DNA of 64,000 nucleotides. Origin: Planococcus maitriensis. Its GTDB lineage: Bacteria; Bacillota; Bacilli; Bacillales_A; Planococcaceae. Of the stretch, positions 28,629 to 37,528 are shown piece after piece; the first letter of the stretch is position 1, and each line of letters starts with the position of its first letter. The translations under genes were made by a program, and so were the position numbers. The notes below the pieces were generated by a model, which saw nothing but the letters and a program-made list of their open reading frames with translations, ran no database searches and was not told the DNA's origin. Location: the NCBI RefSeq assembly GCF_003289925.1, contig NZ_QLZQ01000001.1, forward strand, positions 1,054,001 to 1,118,000, given 5' to 3'.

Positions 28629-30022
28629 AAACACAAACCGATTTAACTCCCCGGCAGATCACCGATCACTTGGACCGTTTCATCGTCGGGCAGAAAGACG
28701 CCAAGCGTTCGATCGCGATTGCGCTGCGCAACCGCTACCGCCGCAGCCGCCTCGATGAAGAAATGCAGGATGAAGTCATCCCGAAGAATATTCTGATGAT
28801 CGGCCCGACCGGCGTGGGGAAGACGGAAATCGCGCGCCGCATCGCAAAACTGACCGGCGCGCCGTTCATCAAAGTCGAAGCGACGAAGTTTACGGAAGTC
28901 GGATATGTCGGCCGTGATGTGGAGTCCATGGTGCGTGATTTGGTGGAAGCATCCGTGCGCATCGTCAAAGAAGAAAAATACGAAGCCGTGAAGGAACGGG
29001 CAGAATCTGCTGCCAACGACCGCCTCGTGAAGTTGCTGGCGCCTTCGATGAAGAAAAAGCAAACTGCGCAAAATCCGCTGGAAATGTTCTTCGGGCAAAA
29101 ACAGGAGCAGGAAGAGGAAGATCCGGAAGCGGAAGTGGAAGTGCGCGTCAAGCGCCGGGAAATTGCCGCTGACCTGAAAGCGGGCAAGCTGGAAGACGAA
29201 TGGGTGACAGTGGAAGTGACGGAAAACACGGCATCCATGTTTGACGCTTTCCAAGGGTCGGGTATGGAGCAGATGGGTGAGAACATGCAGGATGCACTAT
29301 CTTCCTTGATGCCGAAAAAAAAGAAAAAGCGCCGCATGCAAGTGAAAGACGCCCGGCGTGTACTGACGGCTGAAGAATCGGAAAAATTGGTCGACAGTGA
29401 GGAAATCTCGTCAGAGGCGATTAGCCGCGCCGAGCAGCAAGGCATCATCTTCATCGATGAAATGGACAAAATCGCCAGCAAAAGTTCCAGTTCTTCTGCG
29501 GATGTTTCGAGGGAGGGTGTCCAGCGCGACATCTTGCCAATCGTCGAAGGCTCGACTGTATCGACGAAATACGGGGCCGTGAAGACGGATTACATGCTGT
29601 TCGTCGCAGCCGGGGCGTTCCATATGTCGAAGCCGTCAGACTTGATCCCGGAATTGCAGGGCCGCTTCCCGATCCGTGTCGAATTGACCAAGCTCGAAGT
29701 CGGTGATTTCGTGAAGATTTTGACCGAACCGAAACATTCCTTGCTTAATCAGTATAAAGCGCTTCTCGAAACAGAAGGAGTTATGGTACACTTTACTGAT
29801 GCGTCAATCGTCAGACTTGCGGAAATTGCTTATGAAGTAAATCAACAGACGGATAATATCGGCGCTCGCCGACTTCATACAATATTGGAACGCTTATTGG
29901 AAGACCTATCATTTGAAGCATCTGAGATTTCACCTGCCCAAATCGATATCACTCCTCAATACGTCAATGAAAAACTTGAAAATGTGGCGAAAAACAAAGA
30001 TTTGTCACAATTTATCCTGTAG
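28625..30022 (+). CDS. hslU: HslU (ClpY), ATPase subunit of the HslUV protease
   Basis: HslU is the AAA+ unfoldase partner of HslV. Walker A GPTGVGKT lies at 60-67 and Walker [10 protein letters not shown] follows the inserted I domain, which has a long acidic/basic run ([14 protein letters not shown]). The C-terminal tail ends in SQFIL, which is typical for docking into HslV. ATG 28625 overlaps the hslV stop (ATGA), with GGAGGAG upstream. It has 465 residues. Confidence 0.96.
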   Translation: MKTQTDLTPRQITDHLDRFIVGQKDAKRSIAIALRNRYRRSRLDEEMQDEVIPKNILMIGPTGVGKTEIARRIAKLTGAPFIKVEATKFTEVGYVGRDVESMVRDLVEASVRIVKEEKYEAVKERAESAANDRLVKLLAPSMKKKQTAQNPLEMFFGQKQEQEEEDPEAEVEVRVKRREIAADLKAGKLEDEWVTVEVTENTASMFDAFQGSGMEQMGENMQDALSSLMPKKKKKRRMQVKDARRVLTAEESEKLVDSEEISSEAISRAEQQGIIFIDEMDKIASKSSSSSADVSREGVQRDILPIVEGSTVSTKYGAVKTDYMLFVAAGAFHMSKPSDLIPELQGRFPIRVELTKLEVGDFVKILTEPKHSLLNQYKALLETEGVMVHFTDASIVRLAEIAYEVNQQTDNIGARRLHTILERLLEDLSFEASEISPAQIDITPQYVNEKLENVAKNKDLSQFIL

Positions 30023-30037
30023 AACGAGGCGTATTGG

Positions 30038-30066
30038 TTTCATTAAAGTGTAAAAACCTTTAGAAT
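30038..30066 (+). promoter_or_regulatory. Possible promoter of codY
   Basis: TTTCAT (30038-30043) and TAGAAT (30061-30066) have 17-bp spacing in the hslU-codY gap. codY may also be read from upstream, as no terminator separates it from hslU. Confidence 0.5.
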
Positions 30067-30117
30067 ATTGAATAAACGGTGCGAAATACGTACGAATCAT
30101 GTAGGAGGTTCATAATT

Positions 30118-30897
30118 ATGAATTTATTGGGAAAAACAAGACGCATTAACTCTATGCTGCAAGCAGCAGCCGGCAAGCCGGTAAACTTTAAGGACATGGC
30201 TGAAACATTGAGCGAAGTCATCGAAGCGAATGTCTTCGTCGTCAGCCGCAAAGGGAAGGTCCTCGGCTATGCGGTCAACCAGCAGATCGAAAACGAGCGC
30301 ATGAAGAACATGCTCGAAGAACGCCAATTCCCGCTTGAATACACACAAAACCTATCAAACATCACGGAAACATCCGCTAACTTGGATGTGAACAGTGAGC
30401 ACACGATCTTCCCGGTAGAAGAGCGTGAACTATTCAAGAACGGCTTGACGACGATCGTTCCGATCATCGGCGGCGGCGAACGCCTTGGCACTTTGCTGCT
30501 AGGACGCGTTAACGACCAGTTCGGCGATGACGATTTGATCCTTGGCGAATACGGCGCGACAGTTGTCGGCATGGAGATCCTCCGTGAAAAAGGCGACCGC
30601 ATCGAAGAGGAAGCGCGCAGCAAGGCTGTCGTGCAAATGGCAATCAGTTCACTGTCTTACAGCGAACTTGAAGCGATCGAGCATATCTTCGAAGAACTTG
30701 ACGGCAACGAAGGCTTGCTTGTCGCCTCGAAAATTGCTGACCGCGTCGGCATCACGCGTTCGGTCATCGTCAACGCACTCCGCAAACTTGAGAGTGCCGG
30801 CGTCATCGAATCGCGCTCACTCGGCATGAAAGGGACGTATATCAAAGTATTGAATACGAAATTCCTTGCAGAGCTCGAACAATTGAAAATGAATTAA
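30118..30897 (+). CDS. codY: GTP-sensing transcriptional regulator CodY
   Basis: CodY is a global repressor that responds to GTP and branched-chain amino acids. The N-terminal GAF domain senses ligands. The C-terminal winged helix [20 protein letters not shown] and the following [20 protein letters not shown] agree almost completely with Bacillus CodY, so the DNA target is probably the same. It has 259 residues. ATG 30118 follows TAGGAGG, and an earlier in-frame start would lie before that site. A strong terminator follows. Confidence 0.97.
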   Translation: MNLLGKTRRINSMLQAAAGKPVNFKDMAETLSEVIEANVFVVSRKGKVLGYAVNQQIENERMKNMLEERQFPLEYTQNLSNITETSANLDVNSEHTIFPVEERELFKNGLTTIVPIIGGGERLGTLLLGRVNDQFGDDDLILGEYGATVVGMEILREKGDRIEEEARSKAVVQMAISSLSYSELEAIEHIFEELDGNEGLLVASKIADRVGITRSVIVNALRKLESAGVIESRSLGMKGTYIKVLNTKFLAELEQLKMN

Positions 30898-30905
30898 TCC
30901 CATGC

Positions 30906-30943
30906 GCCGCCCCGGACTAGCTATTAGTTCCGGGGCGGCTTTT
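30906..30943 (+). terminator. Intrinsic terminator after codY
   Basis: GCCGCCCCGGA (30906-30916) and TCCGGGGCGGC (30929-30939) form a perfect 11-bp GC-rich stem followed by TTTT. Confidence 0.9.
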
Positions 30944-30995
30944 GCGTTCTGTACCACCTCGGAATTTTGAAGAAGTTACAGCTTTCCATTACAAA

Positions 30996-31022
30996 TTGTC
31001 TATTCCATTTCCTGTTTATAAT
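30996..31022 (+). promoter_or_regulatory. Possible promoter of the codY-rpsB RNA
   Basis: A perfect TATAAT (31017-31022) is preceded by TTGTCT (30996-31001), but the spacing is only 15 bp. Transcription would start near 31029. The -10 element is strong and the -35 doubtful. Confidence 0.45.
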
Positions 31023-31028
31023 TAAGGG

Positions 31029-31345
31029 GATGAAAAAGCGTGTTGAATAAATAACTTTTCGGCGCTAGTGTAGCGGAAGCCGGTGACTAATGAATATGCG
31101 AAGCCTTGCTGAGTATGTTCATTTGCGACGCATCTGCTAGCAGATGTCTTTGTGCGATGCCCGAACATAGTGAGGGTTGAGCAGATGGGGAAGCGGCAGC
31201 TTTCAAAGCAGGGCTTAGCCGACGAACCGTGCCCTGGCAGCTGGCAACGCGACGTTCTGTCGCGCCAGCTGCATGGCCCACACCCTGTGCCCGAAAGCAT
31301 CCGGCTGGAGCGGGACGAAGAAATAGCCGAGGTTTCCCAGAAGAC
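31029..31345 (+). ncRNA. Candidate structured RNA between codY and rpsB
   Basis: The 638-bp codY-rpsB gap has no credible protein gene, yet this part is GC-richer than normal spacers and full of complementary arms. Examples are CGCTA/TAGCG (31063/31071), AATGAATAT/ATGTTCATT (31089/31115), CATCTGCTAGCAGATG (31131-31146), CGGC/GCCG (31194/31218), GCAGCTGGC/GCCAGCTGC (31237/31264) with inner GCGAC/GTCGC, and CGGCT/AGCCG (31302/31325). GATGC/GCATC (31156/31297) and AGGGT/ACCCT (31173/31282) would enclose the centre. It does not show the hallmark motifs of RNase P RNA, tmRNA, SRP RNA or a T-box. Strand is inferred from the promoter and neighbours. Confidence 0.6.
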
Positions 31346-31388
31346 CCTATACCTTTTCCAAGCTTTCACTAACTTTTATAAATATCAG

Positions 31389-31418
31389 TTGCAGGCACCA
31401 GCAATTGCGTGGTATAAT
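31389..31418 (+). promoter_or_regulatory. Sigma-A promoter of rpsB-tsf
   Basis: TTGCAG (31389-31394) and TATAAT (31413-31418) are 18 bp apart. The start near 31425 leaves a leader of about 110 nt before rpsB. Confidence 0.7.
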
Positions 31419-31424
31419 TTCAAA

Positions 31425-31535
31425 TGGTGTTAAATACACACGCATTCCGATCTGTTCCGCAGGTGCCTGTATGGGTAACGGTTCAGAAGCGAAGAGTGCG
31501 GAGGCAAACAAAAACCTATTAGGAGGAAACACATC
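31425..31535 (+). promoter_or_regulatory. Structured rpsB leader
   Basis: CGCATTC (31441-31447) can pair with GAGTGCG (31494-31500), with one G-U pair. Inside, CTGTTCCG (31452-31459) pairs with CGGTTCAG (31479-31486) across a UU/UU internal loop. The long hairpin ends just before the AGGAGG ribosome-binding site. Feedback control by S2 is possible but not shown. Confidence 0.45.
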
Positions 31536-32252
31536 ATGGCAGTAATTTCAATGAAACAATTGCTTGAAGCTGGTGTACACTTTGGCCACCAGACTCGCCG
31601 CTGGAACCCGAAAATGAAAAAATACATCTTCGTGGAACGTAACGGCATCTACATCATCGACCTTCAAAAGACGGTCCGCAAACTCGAGGAAGCTTATAAC
31701 TTCATGAGACAAGTGGGCGAAGAAGGCGGTAAAGTCTTGTTCGTAGGAACTAAGAAACAAGCTCAGGACGCTATCAAAGAAGAAGCAGAACGTTCTGGCA
31801 ACTACTACATTAACCAACGCTGGTTGGGTGGTACTTTGACTAACTTCGGCACGATCCAAAAACGTGTTAACCGCATGAAACAGATCGAGCGCATGGAAGA
31901 AGACGGCACTTTCGAAGTCCTTCCGAAAAAAGAAGTAGTCCAATTGAAAAAACAACACGAACGCTTGGAGAAATTCCTAGGCGGTATCCGTGACATGAAC
32001 GGTCTTCCAGACGTAATGTTCGTCGTAGACCCTCGTAAAGAACGCATCGCAGTAGCAGAAGCTATGAAATTGAACATCCCAATCGTAGGTATCGTTGATA
32101 CGAACTGCGATCCGGACGAAATCGATTACGTAATCCCTGCAAACGATGATGCTATCCGTGCGGTCAAACTATTGACTGGCAAAATGGCTGACGCTCTTCT
32201 TGAGTCCAAGCCGGAAGAAGACGAAGAAGCATCAGCGGAAACTGCTGAGTAA
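31536..32252 (+). CDS. rpsB: 30S ribosomal protein S2
   Basis: S2 is a late-assembling 30S protein. The sequence [24 protein letters not shown] is the signature start, and [14 protein letters not shown] and [21 protein letters not shown] are conserved. It has 238 residues with an acidic C-terminal tail. It has a strong AGGAGG ribosome-binding site and highly biased codons, and is followed by tsf as in most bacteria. Confidence 0.98.
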   Translation: MAVISMKQLLEAGVHFGHQTRRWNPKMKKYIFVERNGIYIIDLQKTVRKLEEAYNFMRQVGEEGGKVLFVGTKKQAQDAIKEEAERSGNYYINQRWLGGTLTNFGTIQKRVNRMKQIERMEEDGTFEVLPKKEVVQLKKQHERLEKFLGGIRDMNGLPDVMFVVDPRKERIAVAEAMKLNIPIVGIVDTNCDPDEIDYVIPANDDAIRAVKLLTGKMADALLESKPEEDEEASAETAE

Positions 32253-32266
32253 TTCGCAATGTTTAC

Positions 32267-32304
32267 AGGTGATAAGCGGCCAACCCCACTTATCACCTTT
32301 TTTT
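32267..32304 (+). terminator. Terminator between rpsB and tsf
   Basis: AGGTGATAAG (32267-32276) pairs with CTTATCACCT (32289-32298) around a 12-nt loop, then seven T. It probably reduces tsf relative to rpsB, since no separate tsf promoter is obvious. Confidence 0.8.
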
Positions 32305-32340
32305 GAGAAAACACAGACAAGCTGAAGGAGGAATTTAATC

Positions 32341-33225
32341 ATGGCAGTTACAGCTCAAATGGTTAAAGAATTGCGCGAAAAAACAGGCGCAGGTATGATG
32401 GATTGCAAAAAAGCATTGGTACAGACTGACGGCGACATGGACGCAGCCCTAGATTTCCTTCGTGAAAAAGGATTGGCGAGTGCTTCTAAAAAAGCTGACC
32501 GCATCGCTGCTGAAGGGATCACGTCGATCCTTGAAGAAGGCAACGAAGCAGTCATCTACGAAGTTAACGCTGAAACGGATTTCGTAGCGAAAAACGAAGG
32601 TTTCCAGACTTTGGTCAAAGAAATCGGCGAACACTTGCTTGCGACAAAACCGGCGACAATAGATGAAGCGAACGCATCTACAATGTCTAACGGCTTGACA
32701 GTACAGGACCACATTTCGAATGCAATCGCTAAAATCGGTGAAAAAATCACTTTGCGCCGCTTCGAAATCCGCACGAAAACAGACAACGACGCTTTCGGCC
32801 CTTACTTGCACATGGGCGGGCGCATCGGCGTACTCGTTCTTTTGGAAGGCTCTTCCGATTCACAAGCTGCACGCGATATCGCTATGCACATCGCTGCGCT
32901 TAACCCGAAATACGTTTCACGCGACGAAGTGTCTGCTGACGAAGTAGAGCGCGAGCGCAAAGTATTGACTGAGCAAGCGTTGAATGAAGGCAAGCCGGAA
33001 AAAATCGTTGAAAAAATGGTTGAAGGCCGCCTTGGAAAATACTTCGAGGACATTTGCTTGCTTGACCAGGCATTCGTTAAAAACTCTGACCAGAAAGTCC
33101 GCGAATTCGCAGCATCTGTTGGCGGCACTGTAAAAGAGTTCATCCGTTATGAAGTGGGCGAGGGCATCGAAAAACGTGAAGACAACTTCGCTGACGAAGT
33201 CATGAGCCAAGTCAACAAAAAATAA
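32341..33225 (+). CDS. tsf: Elongation factor Ts
   Basis: EF-Ts recharges EF-Tu with GTP. The UBA-like N-terminus ([20 protein letters not shown]) and the core motif [13 protein letters not shown] are visible. The length of 294 residues is normal. A GGAGG ribosome-binding site precedes ATG 32341. Confidence 0.98.
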   Translation: MAVTAQMVKELREKTGAGMMDCKKALVQTDGDMDAALDFLREKGLASASKKADRIAAEGITSILEEGNEAVIYEVNAETDFVAKNEGFQTLVKEIGEHLLATKPATIDEANASTMSNGLTVQDHISNAIAKIGEKITLRRFEIRTKTDNDAFGPYLHMGGRIGVLVLLEGSSDSQAARDIAMHIAALNPKYVSRDEVSADEVERERKVLTEQALNEGKPEKIVEKMVEGRLGKYFEDICLLDQAFVKNSDQKVREFAASVGGTVKEFIRYEVGEGIEKREDNFADEVMSQVNKK

Positions 33226-33249
33226 TTCAACTTTTATATGAGACATCCG

Positions 33250-33278
33250 GGGAGCACAATGTTGTGTTCCCTGTTTTT
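33250..33278 (+). terminator. Terminator after tsf
   Basis: GGGAGCACAA (33250-33259) and TTGTGTTCCC (33262-33271) can pair almost fully (one G-U; the innermost pairs would open as a loop), followed by TGTTTTTC. Confidence 0.7.
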
Positions 33279-33304
33279 CAATAAACGTGTAACGGAGGGT
33301 ACCG

Positions 33305-34030
33305 ATGAGTGTTCCAAAATACAAACGCATTGTACTGAAATTAAGTGGAGAAGCGATGGCAGGCGGACAAGGTTTCGGTCTTTCCCCTGAAATCATCAAA
33401 TCTGTCGCAGCGCAAGTGAAGGAAATCGTCGATTTGGGCATAGAAGTGGCAGTAGTGGTCGGCGGCGGAAATATCTGGCGCGGTAAAGTCGGCTCTGAAA
33501 TGGGGATGGACCGTGCAACTGCAGACTATATGGGGATGCTTGCGACTGTCATGAACTCCCTCGCCTTGCAGGATTCTCTTGAGAAGCAAGACGTGGAAAC
33601 ACGCGTATTGTCGTCGATTGAAATGCGCCAAGTCGCAGAACCGTATATCCGCAGAAGAGCGATCCGTCACCTCGAGAAAAAGCGCGTCGTCATTTTCTCG
33701 GCCGGAACCGGTAATCCTTACTTCTCGACCGACACGACGGCTGCCTTGCGTGCGGCAGAGATCGAGGCAGATGTCATCTTGATGGCGAAAAACAATGTGG
33801 ACGGCGTTTATTCAGCCGATCCTAAAACCGATGTTGAAGCGATCAAATACGATGAGCTATCGTACTTCGACGTCATCCAACAAGGGCTTCAAGTGATGGA
33901 TTCGACAGCTTCCACATTATGTATGGACAATGATATTCCACTCGTAGTATTCTCTATAATGGAAAAAGGAAACATAAAACGAGCTGTTCTTGGTGAAAAA
34001 ATCGGGACAGTAGTGAGGAGATCATTATAA
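33305..34030 (+). CDS. pyrH: UMP kinase
   Basis: PyrH phosphorylates UMP to UDP and belongs to the amino acid kinase fold. Conserved parts are [40 protein letters not shown] and [12 protein letters not shown]. It has 241 residues. The stop and the frr ATG share one base (TAATG), so translation is coupled. Confidence 0.97.
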   Translation: MSVPKYKRIVLKLSGEAMAGGQGFGLSPEIIKSVAAQVKEIVDLGIEVAVVVGGGNIWRGKVGSEMGMDRATADYMGMLATVMNSLALQDSLEKQDVETRVLSSIEMRQVAEPYIRRRAIRHLEKKRVVIFSAGTGNPYFSTDTTAALRAAEIEADVILMAKNNVDGVYSADPKTDVEAIKYDELSYFDVIQQGLQVMDSTASTLCMDNDIPLVVFSIMEKGNIKRAVLGEKIGTVVRRSL

Positions 34031-34587
34031 TGCCGAAAACAATCATGAACGATACGAAAACGAAAATGGGAAATGCCATTCAAGCTTTTTCGCGTGATTT
34101 GGCTTCCATCCGTGCAGGGCGGGCAACACCGTCCTTGCTCGATAAGATTACGGTCGAGTACTACGGGGCTCCAACGCCGATCAACCAAGTAGCGGGTATT
34201 TCTGTGCCGGAAGCGCGTTTGATCATGATCCAGCCATATGATAAAACGATCCTGCCTGAAATCGAGAAAGCGATCATGAAATCGGATCTCGGGCTCAGCC
34301 CTTCAAACGATGGCAACGTCATCCGCCTGGCGGTTCCTGCCCTTACAGAAGAGCGCCGCAAAGATCTCGTCAAGCAAGTGAAGAAAGAAGCGGAAGATGC
34401 GAAAGTGGTGATCCGCAACATTCGCCGCGATGCCAACGACGATTTGAAGAAGCTTGAGAAAAAGAGCGAGATCACAGCCGATGATCTGCGCGGCTACTCA
34501 GATGATGTACAAGATATGACCAACACCCATATCGCTAAAATCGACGACATGGTCAAAGACAAAGAAACTGAGATTATGGCAGTTTAA
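34030..34587 (+). CDS. frr: Ribosome recycling factor
   Basis: RRF splits post-termination ribosomes together with EF-G. The segment [22 protein letters not shown] is the family signature, and the 185-residue length is exact for the family. It forms a coupled pair with pyrH and is followed by a strong terminator. Confidence 0.98.
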   Translation: MPKTIMNDTKTKMGNAIQAFSRDLASIRAGRATPSLLDKITVEYYGAPTPINQVAGISVPEARLIMIQPYDKTILPEIEKAIMKSDLGLSPSNDGNVIRLAVPALTEERRKDLVKQVKKEAEDAKVVIRNIRRDANDDLKKLEKKSEITADDLRGYSDDVQDMTNTHIAKIDDMVKDKETEIMAV

Positions 34588-34609
34588 AGCGAACTTCATC
34601 TGTTCCCGG

Positions 34610-34636
34610 GCGTCCTGTATAACAGGACGCTTTTTT
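34610..34636 (+). terminator. Intrinsic terminator after frr
   Basis: GCGTCCTGT (34610-34618) and ACAGGACGC (34622-34630) form a 9-bp stem with an ATA loop followed by six T. Confidence 0.85.
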
Positions 34637-34740
34637 CATGCCAAAATTTCGGAAGTGCCTTGAAAGTTCACGCACAACGCGCATTTTTTTGATATGATAA
34701 GCAATAGACATTCCGATTGGTTACAAGTGGAGGATTAATT

Positions 34741-35535
34741 ATGTTCAATAAACTATTAAAGAGAAATATAGAGCCGGTAGTGGTGGAATACGGGGAGCGC
34801 GCCATGGCTGTAGCGGGCGCAGGTGTCCCGTCCCATGTGGCGATCATCATGGACGGCAACGGGCGCTGGGCGAAAAAGCGTTCCATGCCGAGAGTGGCGG
34901 GGCATCACGAAGGGATGAAGACAGTCCGCAAAATCACGAAGCTCGCGAGCCATCTTGGCGTCGACGTATTGACGCTTTATGCGTTTTCCACCGAAAATTG
35001 GAAACGCCCGAAAATGGAAGTCGACTTTTTGATGCGCTTGCCGGAAGAGTTCCTGTCCAGTTTTCTGCCGGAGCTCATCGAAGAAAACGTCCGCGTGGAA
35101 ATGATGGGCTATGTGGAGGATTTGCCTGCCCACACGATCCAGGCAATCCAGAAAGCGAAAGAAGCGACCAAACATAATGATGGGCTGGTATTGAACTTTG
35201 CATTGAATTACGGCAGCCGGGCGGAAATCGTCGATGCCGTGAAGAACTTGGCCGCTTTGGTGCAGGCAGGTGAACTGGACCCAACCGAAATTTCAGAAGA
35301 GATGATCACGAGCCGTCTTATGACAAGCGCATTGCCGGAGCCTGATTTATTGATCCGAACGAGCGGGGAGGTTCGTTTGAGCAATTTCATGCTGTGGCAA
35401 TTGGCTTATACGGAATTTTGGTTTACCGACACCTTATGGCCGGATTTCGGGGAAGACTGCTTGCTTGAGGCATTCGAGGTTTACCAGAAACGAAACCGGC
35501 GCTATGGTGGCTTGAAGGGGGAAGAAGCAAATTGA
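34741..35535 (+). CDS. uppS: Undecaprenyl pyrophosphate synthase
   Basis: UppS makes the C55 lipid carrier for cell wall synthesis. The catalytic Asp38 lies in IIMDGNGRWAKKR, and LIRTSGEVRLSNFMLWQ and YTEFWFTDTLWPDF are conserved. It has 264 residues. ATG 34741 follows GTGGAGG. An earlier in-frame start at 34717 would precede that site. The end overlaps cdsA by 4 bp. Confidence 0.96.
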   Translation: MFNKLLKRNIEPVVVEYGERAMAVAGAGVPSHVAIIMDGNGRWAKKRSMPRVAGHHEGMKTVRKITKLASHLGVDVLTLYAFSTENWKRPKMEVDFLMRLPEEFLSSFLPELIEENVRVEMMGYVEDLPAHTIQAIQKAKEATKHNDGLVLNFALNYGSRAEIVDAVKNLAALVQAGELDPTEISEEMITSRLMTSALPEPDLLIRTSGEVRLSNFMLWQLAYTEFWFTDTLWPDFGEDCLLEAFEVYQKRNRRYGGLKGEEAN

Positions 35536-36323
35536 AGCAACGCATTGTTACGGGAGCTATAGCAGCTGCCCTATTTATTCCATTTGTCATCATCGGCGGG
35601 ATTCCGTTTATTCTTTTGGTCTACATCCTTGCAACAATCGGTTTTCAGGAATTGCTTAAAATGAAAGGCCGGAGCCTCATGAGCGTACCCGGCCTTATTT
35701 CTCTTGTAGCTTTGTATGCTTTCATGCTGCCAGGCGATTGGTCACAGCAAGTATACGAGTGGACCGGCTATTTGAAAGTGGAGTTTGTTTTCATGGCGGT
35801 CATCTTATTGCTTATACATACGGTCGTCGTCAAAAACAGCTTTACATTTGACGATGCCGCGTTCGCCATCCTCGGCACCCTTTATGTGGGGTTGGGGTTC
35901 TATTACTTAATCGAAACTCGGGAATCAGGGCTCGCGGTATTGGTTTTTGCGCTGCTTGTTGTCTGGTTCACCGATTCCGGCGCTTATTTTACAGGGCGCA
36001 AAATCGGGAAACGCAAATTATGGCCCGAAATATCGCCGAATAAGACCATTGAGGGATTTGTCGGCGGCATCATCTGGGCTGTGGGAATCGCATTGATATT
36101 TGCCTATTTTGCCGGCATGGAACAGCCTATGGTCTTGGTCGTCATCGTTGCGATCGTCGCTTCGATTTTCGGCCAATTGGGCGATTTGGTGGAATCAGCA
36201 TTGAAACGACATTTCAATGTCAAGGATTCCGGAAAGATGCTGCCGGGGCATGGGGGCATCCTGGACCGGTTCGACAGCATCCTTTTTGTCATGCCGTTAT
36301 TGCATTTCCTGCATTTTATTTAA
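35532..36323 (+). CDS. cdsA: Phosphatidate cytidylyltransferase
   Basis: CdsA makes CDP-diacylglycerol in the membrane. The 263-residue protein is rich in hydrophobic helices and ends with the family signature ALKRHFNVKDSGKMLPGHGG and then ILDRFDS. It starts at TTG in a TTGA overlap with the uppS stop, which implies coupled translation. It lies in the envelope-lipid cluster uppS-cdsA-dxr-rseP. Confidence 0.95.
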   Translation: MKQRIVTGAIAAALFIPFVIIGGIPFILLVYILATIGFQELLKMKGRSLMSVPGLISLVALYAFMLPGDWSQQVYEWTGYLKVEFVFMAVILLLIHTVVVKNSFTFDDAAFAILGTLYVGLGFYYLIETRESGLAVLVFALLVVWFTDSGAYFTGRKIGKRKLWPEISPNKTIEGFVGGIIWAVGIALIFAYFAGMEQPMVLVVIVAIVASIFGQLGDLVESALKRHFNVKDSGKMLPGHGGILDRFDSILFVMPLLHFLHFI

Positions 36324-36341
36324 GAGAGGGTTGTTTTATAG

Positions 36342-37484
36342 ATGAAAAAAATCATATTGCTCGGGGCAACCGGTTCGATCGGCATCCAGACGGCGGATAT
36401 CATCCGGGAACATCCCGAAGCGTTTTCGCTGGTCGGGTTGTCTGCCGGCAGAAACATGGAAAAAACACGCGAGCTGATCCAGGAGTTCCAGCCGGAAATC
36501 GTCTGTGTCCAGCTCGCTGAAGACGCGCAGAAGCTGCAGCACGAATTCAAGGGCATTCTATTCGTCCATGGCAACAAAGGCCTTATTGATGCATCGACAT
36601 ATGAAGCGGATGTTTTGGTCAATGCAGTGATCGGCAGCGTCGGGCTCGAGCCCACACTGGAAGCGATCAAGCTTGGCCGCACGATTGCCATCGCCAATAA
36701 AGAAACGCTTGTGACAGCAGGCCATTTGGTCATGCAAAGCGCGAAAAAATACGGCGCCGATATCTTGCCGGTGGATAGCGAGCATTCGGCTTTGTTCCAA
36801 GCGCTTAATGGAGAAAAGATCGAACAGGCAAGCCGGTTGATCCTGACAGCTTCAGGGGGCAGCTTCCGCGACAAAACGCGCGATGAACTTGCCGGTGTTA
36901 CGGTCGAAGATGCGCTCAATCACCCGAACTGGTCGATGGGGTCCAAAATCACGATCGATTCCGCGACGATGTTGAATAAAGGCTTGGAAGTAATCGAAGC
37001 ACATGTCTTGTTCGATTTTGCCTACGACGATATCGATGTGCTATTGCACCGGGAGAGCATCATTCACTCCATGGTCGAATTCCAGGACACGAGCGTCATG
37101 GCGCAGCTTGGGACGCCTGATATGAGGGTGCCGATCCAATATGCCTTGTCCTATCCGGACCGCCTGCCGCGCCCAGCTGCCAAACGGCTGGACTTGGCGG
37201 AAATCGCCCAGCTCAACTTCAAGGCGATGGATTACGAGCGATTCCGTGCATTGAAGCTCGCATTCGACGCCGGCCGCGAAGGCGGAACGATGACCACCGT
37301 ATTGAATGCCGCCAACGAACAAGCGGTCGCAATGTTCCTGAACCGCCAAATCGGCTTTTTGCAAATCGAGGAATTCATCGAACGGGCGATGCTTGGCCAT
37401 AAGACAATCGCTTCACCGGATCTCGAGACGATTCTCGCTGCAGATTCTGAAACGAGAAAAACCGTGGAAAACATGCTAAAATAG
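36342..37484 (+). CDS. dxr: 1-deoxy-D-xylulose 5-phosphate reductoisomerase
   Basis: Dxr catalyses the first committed step of the MEP isoprenoid pathway, feeding UppS. The NADPH loop GATGSIG starts at residue 8. [24 protein letters not shown] and LTASGGSFR are conserved active-site segments. It has 380 residues and no obvious promoter of its own. Confidence 0.97.
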   Translation: MKKIILLGATGSIGIQTADIIREHPEAFSLVGLSAGRNMEKTRELIQEFQPEIVCVQLAEDAQKLQHEFKGILFVHGNKGLIDASTYEADVLVNAVIGSVGLEPTLEAIKLGRTIAIANKETLVTAGHLVMQSAKKYGADILPVDSEHSALFQALNGEKIEQASRLILTASGGSFRDKTRDELAGVTVEDALNHPNWSMGSKITIDSATMLNKGLEVIEAHVLFDFAYDDIDVLLHRESIIHSMVEFQDTSVMAQLGTPDMRVPIQYALSYPDRLPRPAAKRLDLAEIAQLNFKAMDYERFRALKLAFDAGREGGTMTTVLNAANEQAVAMFLNRQIGFLQIEEFIERAMLGHKTIASPDLETILAADSETRKTVENMLK

Positions 37485-37528
37485 CGACAGATTAAAACCG
37501 AATAAGGTTTATTAAGGATGGGTTCAAA

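Noticed and set aside
30963..30977. Possible CodY box (AATTTTGAAGAAGTT) before the RNA candidate
   Set aside because: It differs from the consensus AATTTTCWGAAAATT at four positions, which is too weak to claim without binding data.
31131..31146. 16-bp palindrome as a stand-alone protein operator
   Set aside because: It is one of many pairing elements in the same RNA-like region and is not placed at a promoter, so an RNA hairpin is the simpler reading.
31152..31433. Open frame of 93 codons across the codY-rpsB gap
   Set aside because: It has no ribosome-binding site, overlaps the paired arms of the RNA candidate and runs through the rpsB promoter. Its composition does not look protein-like.
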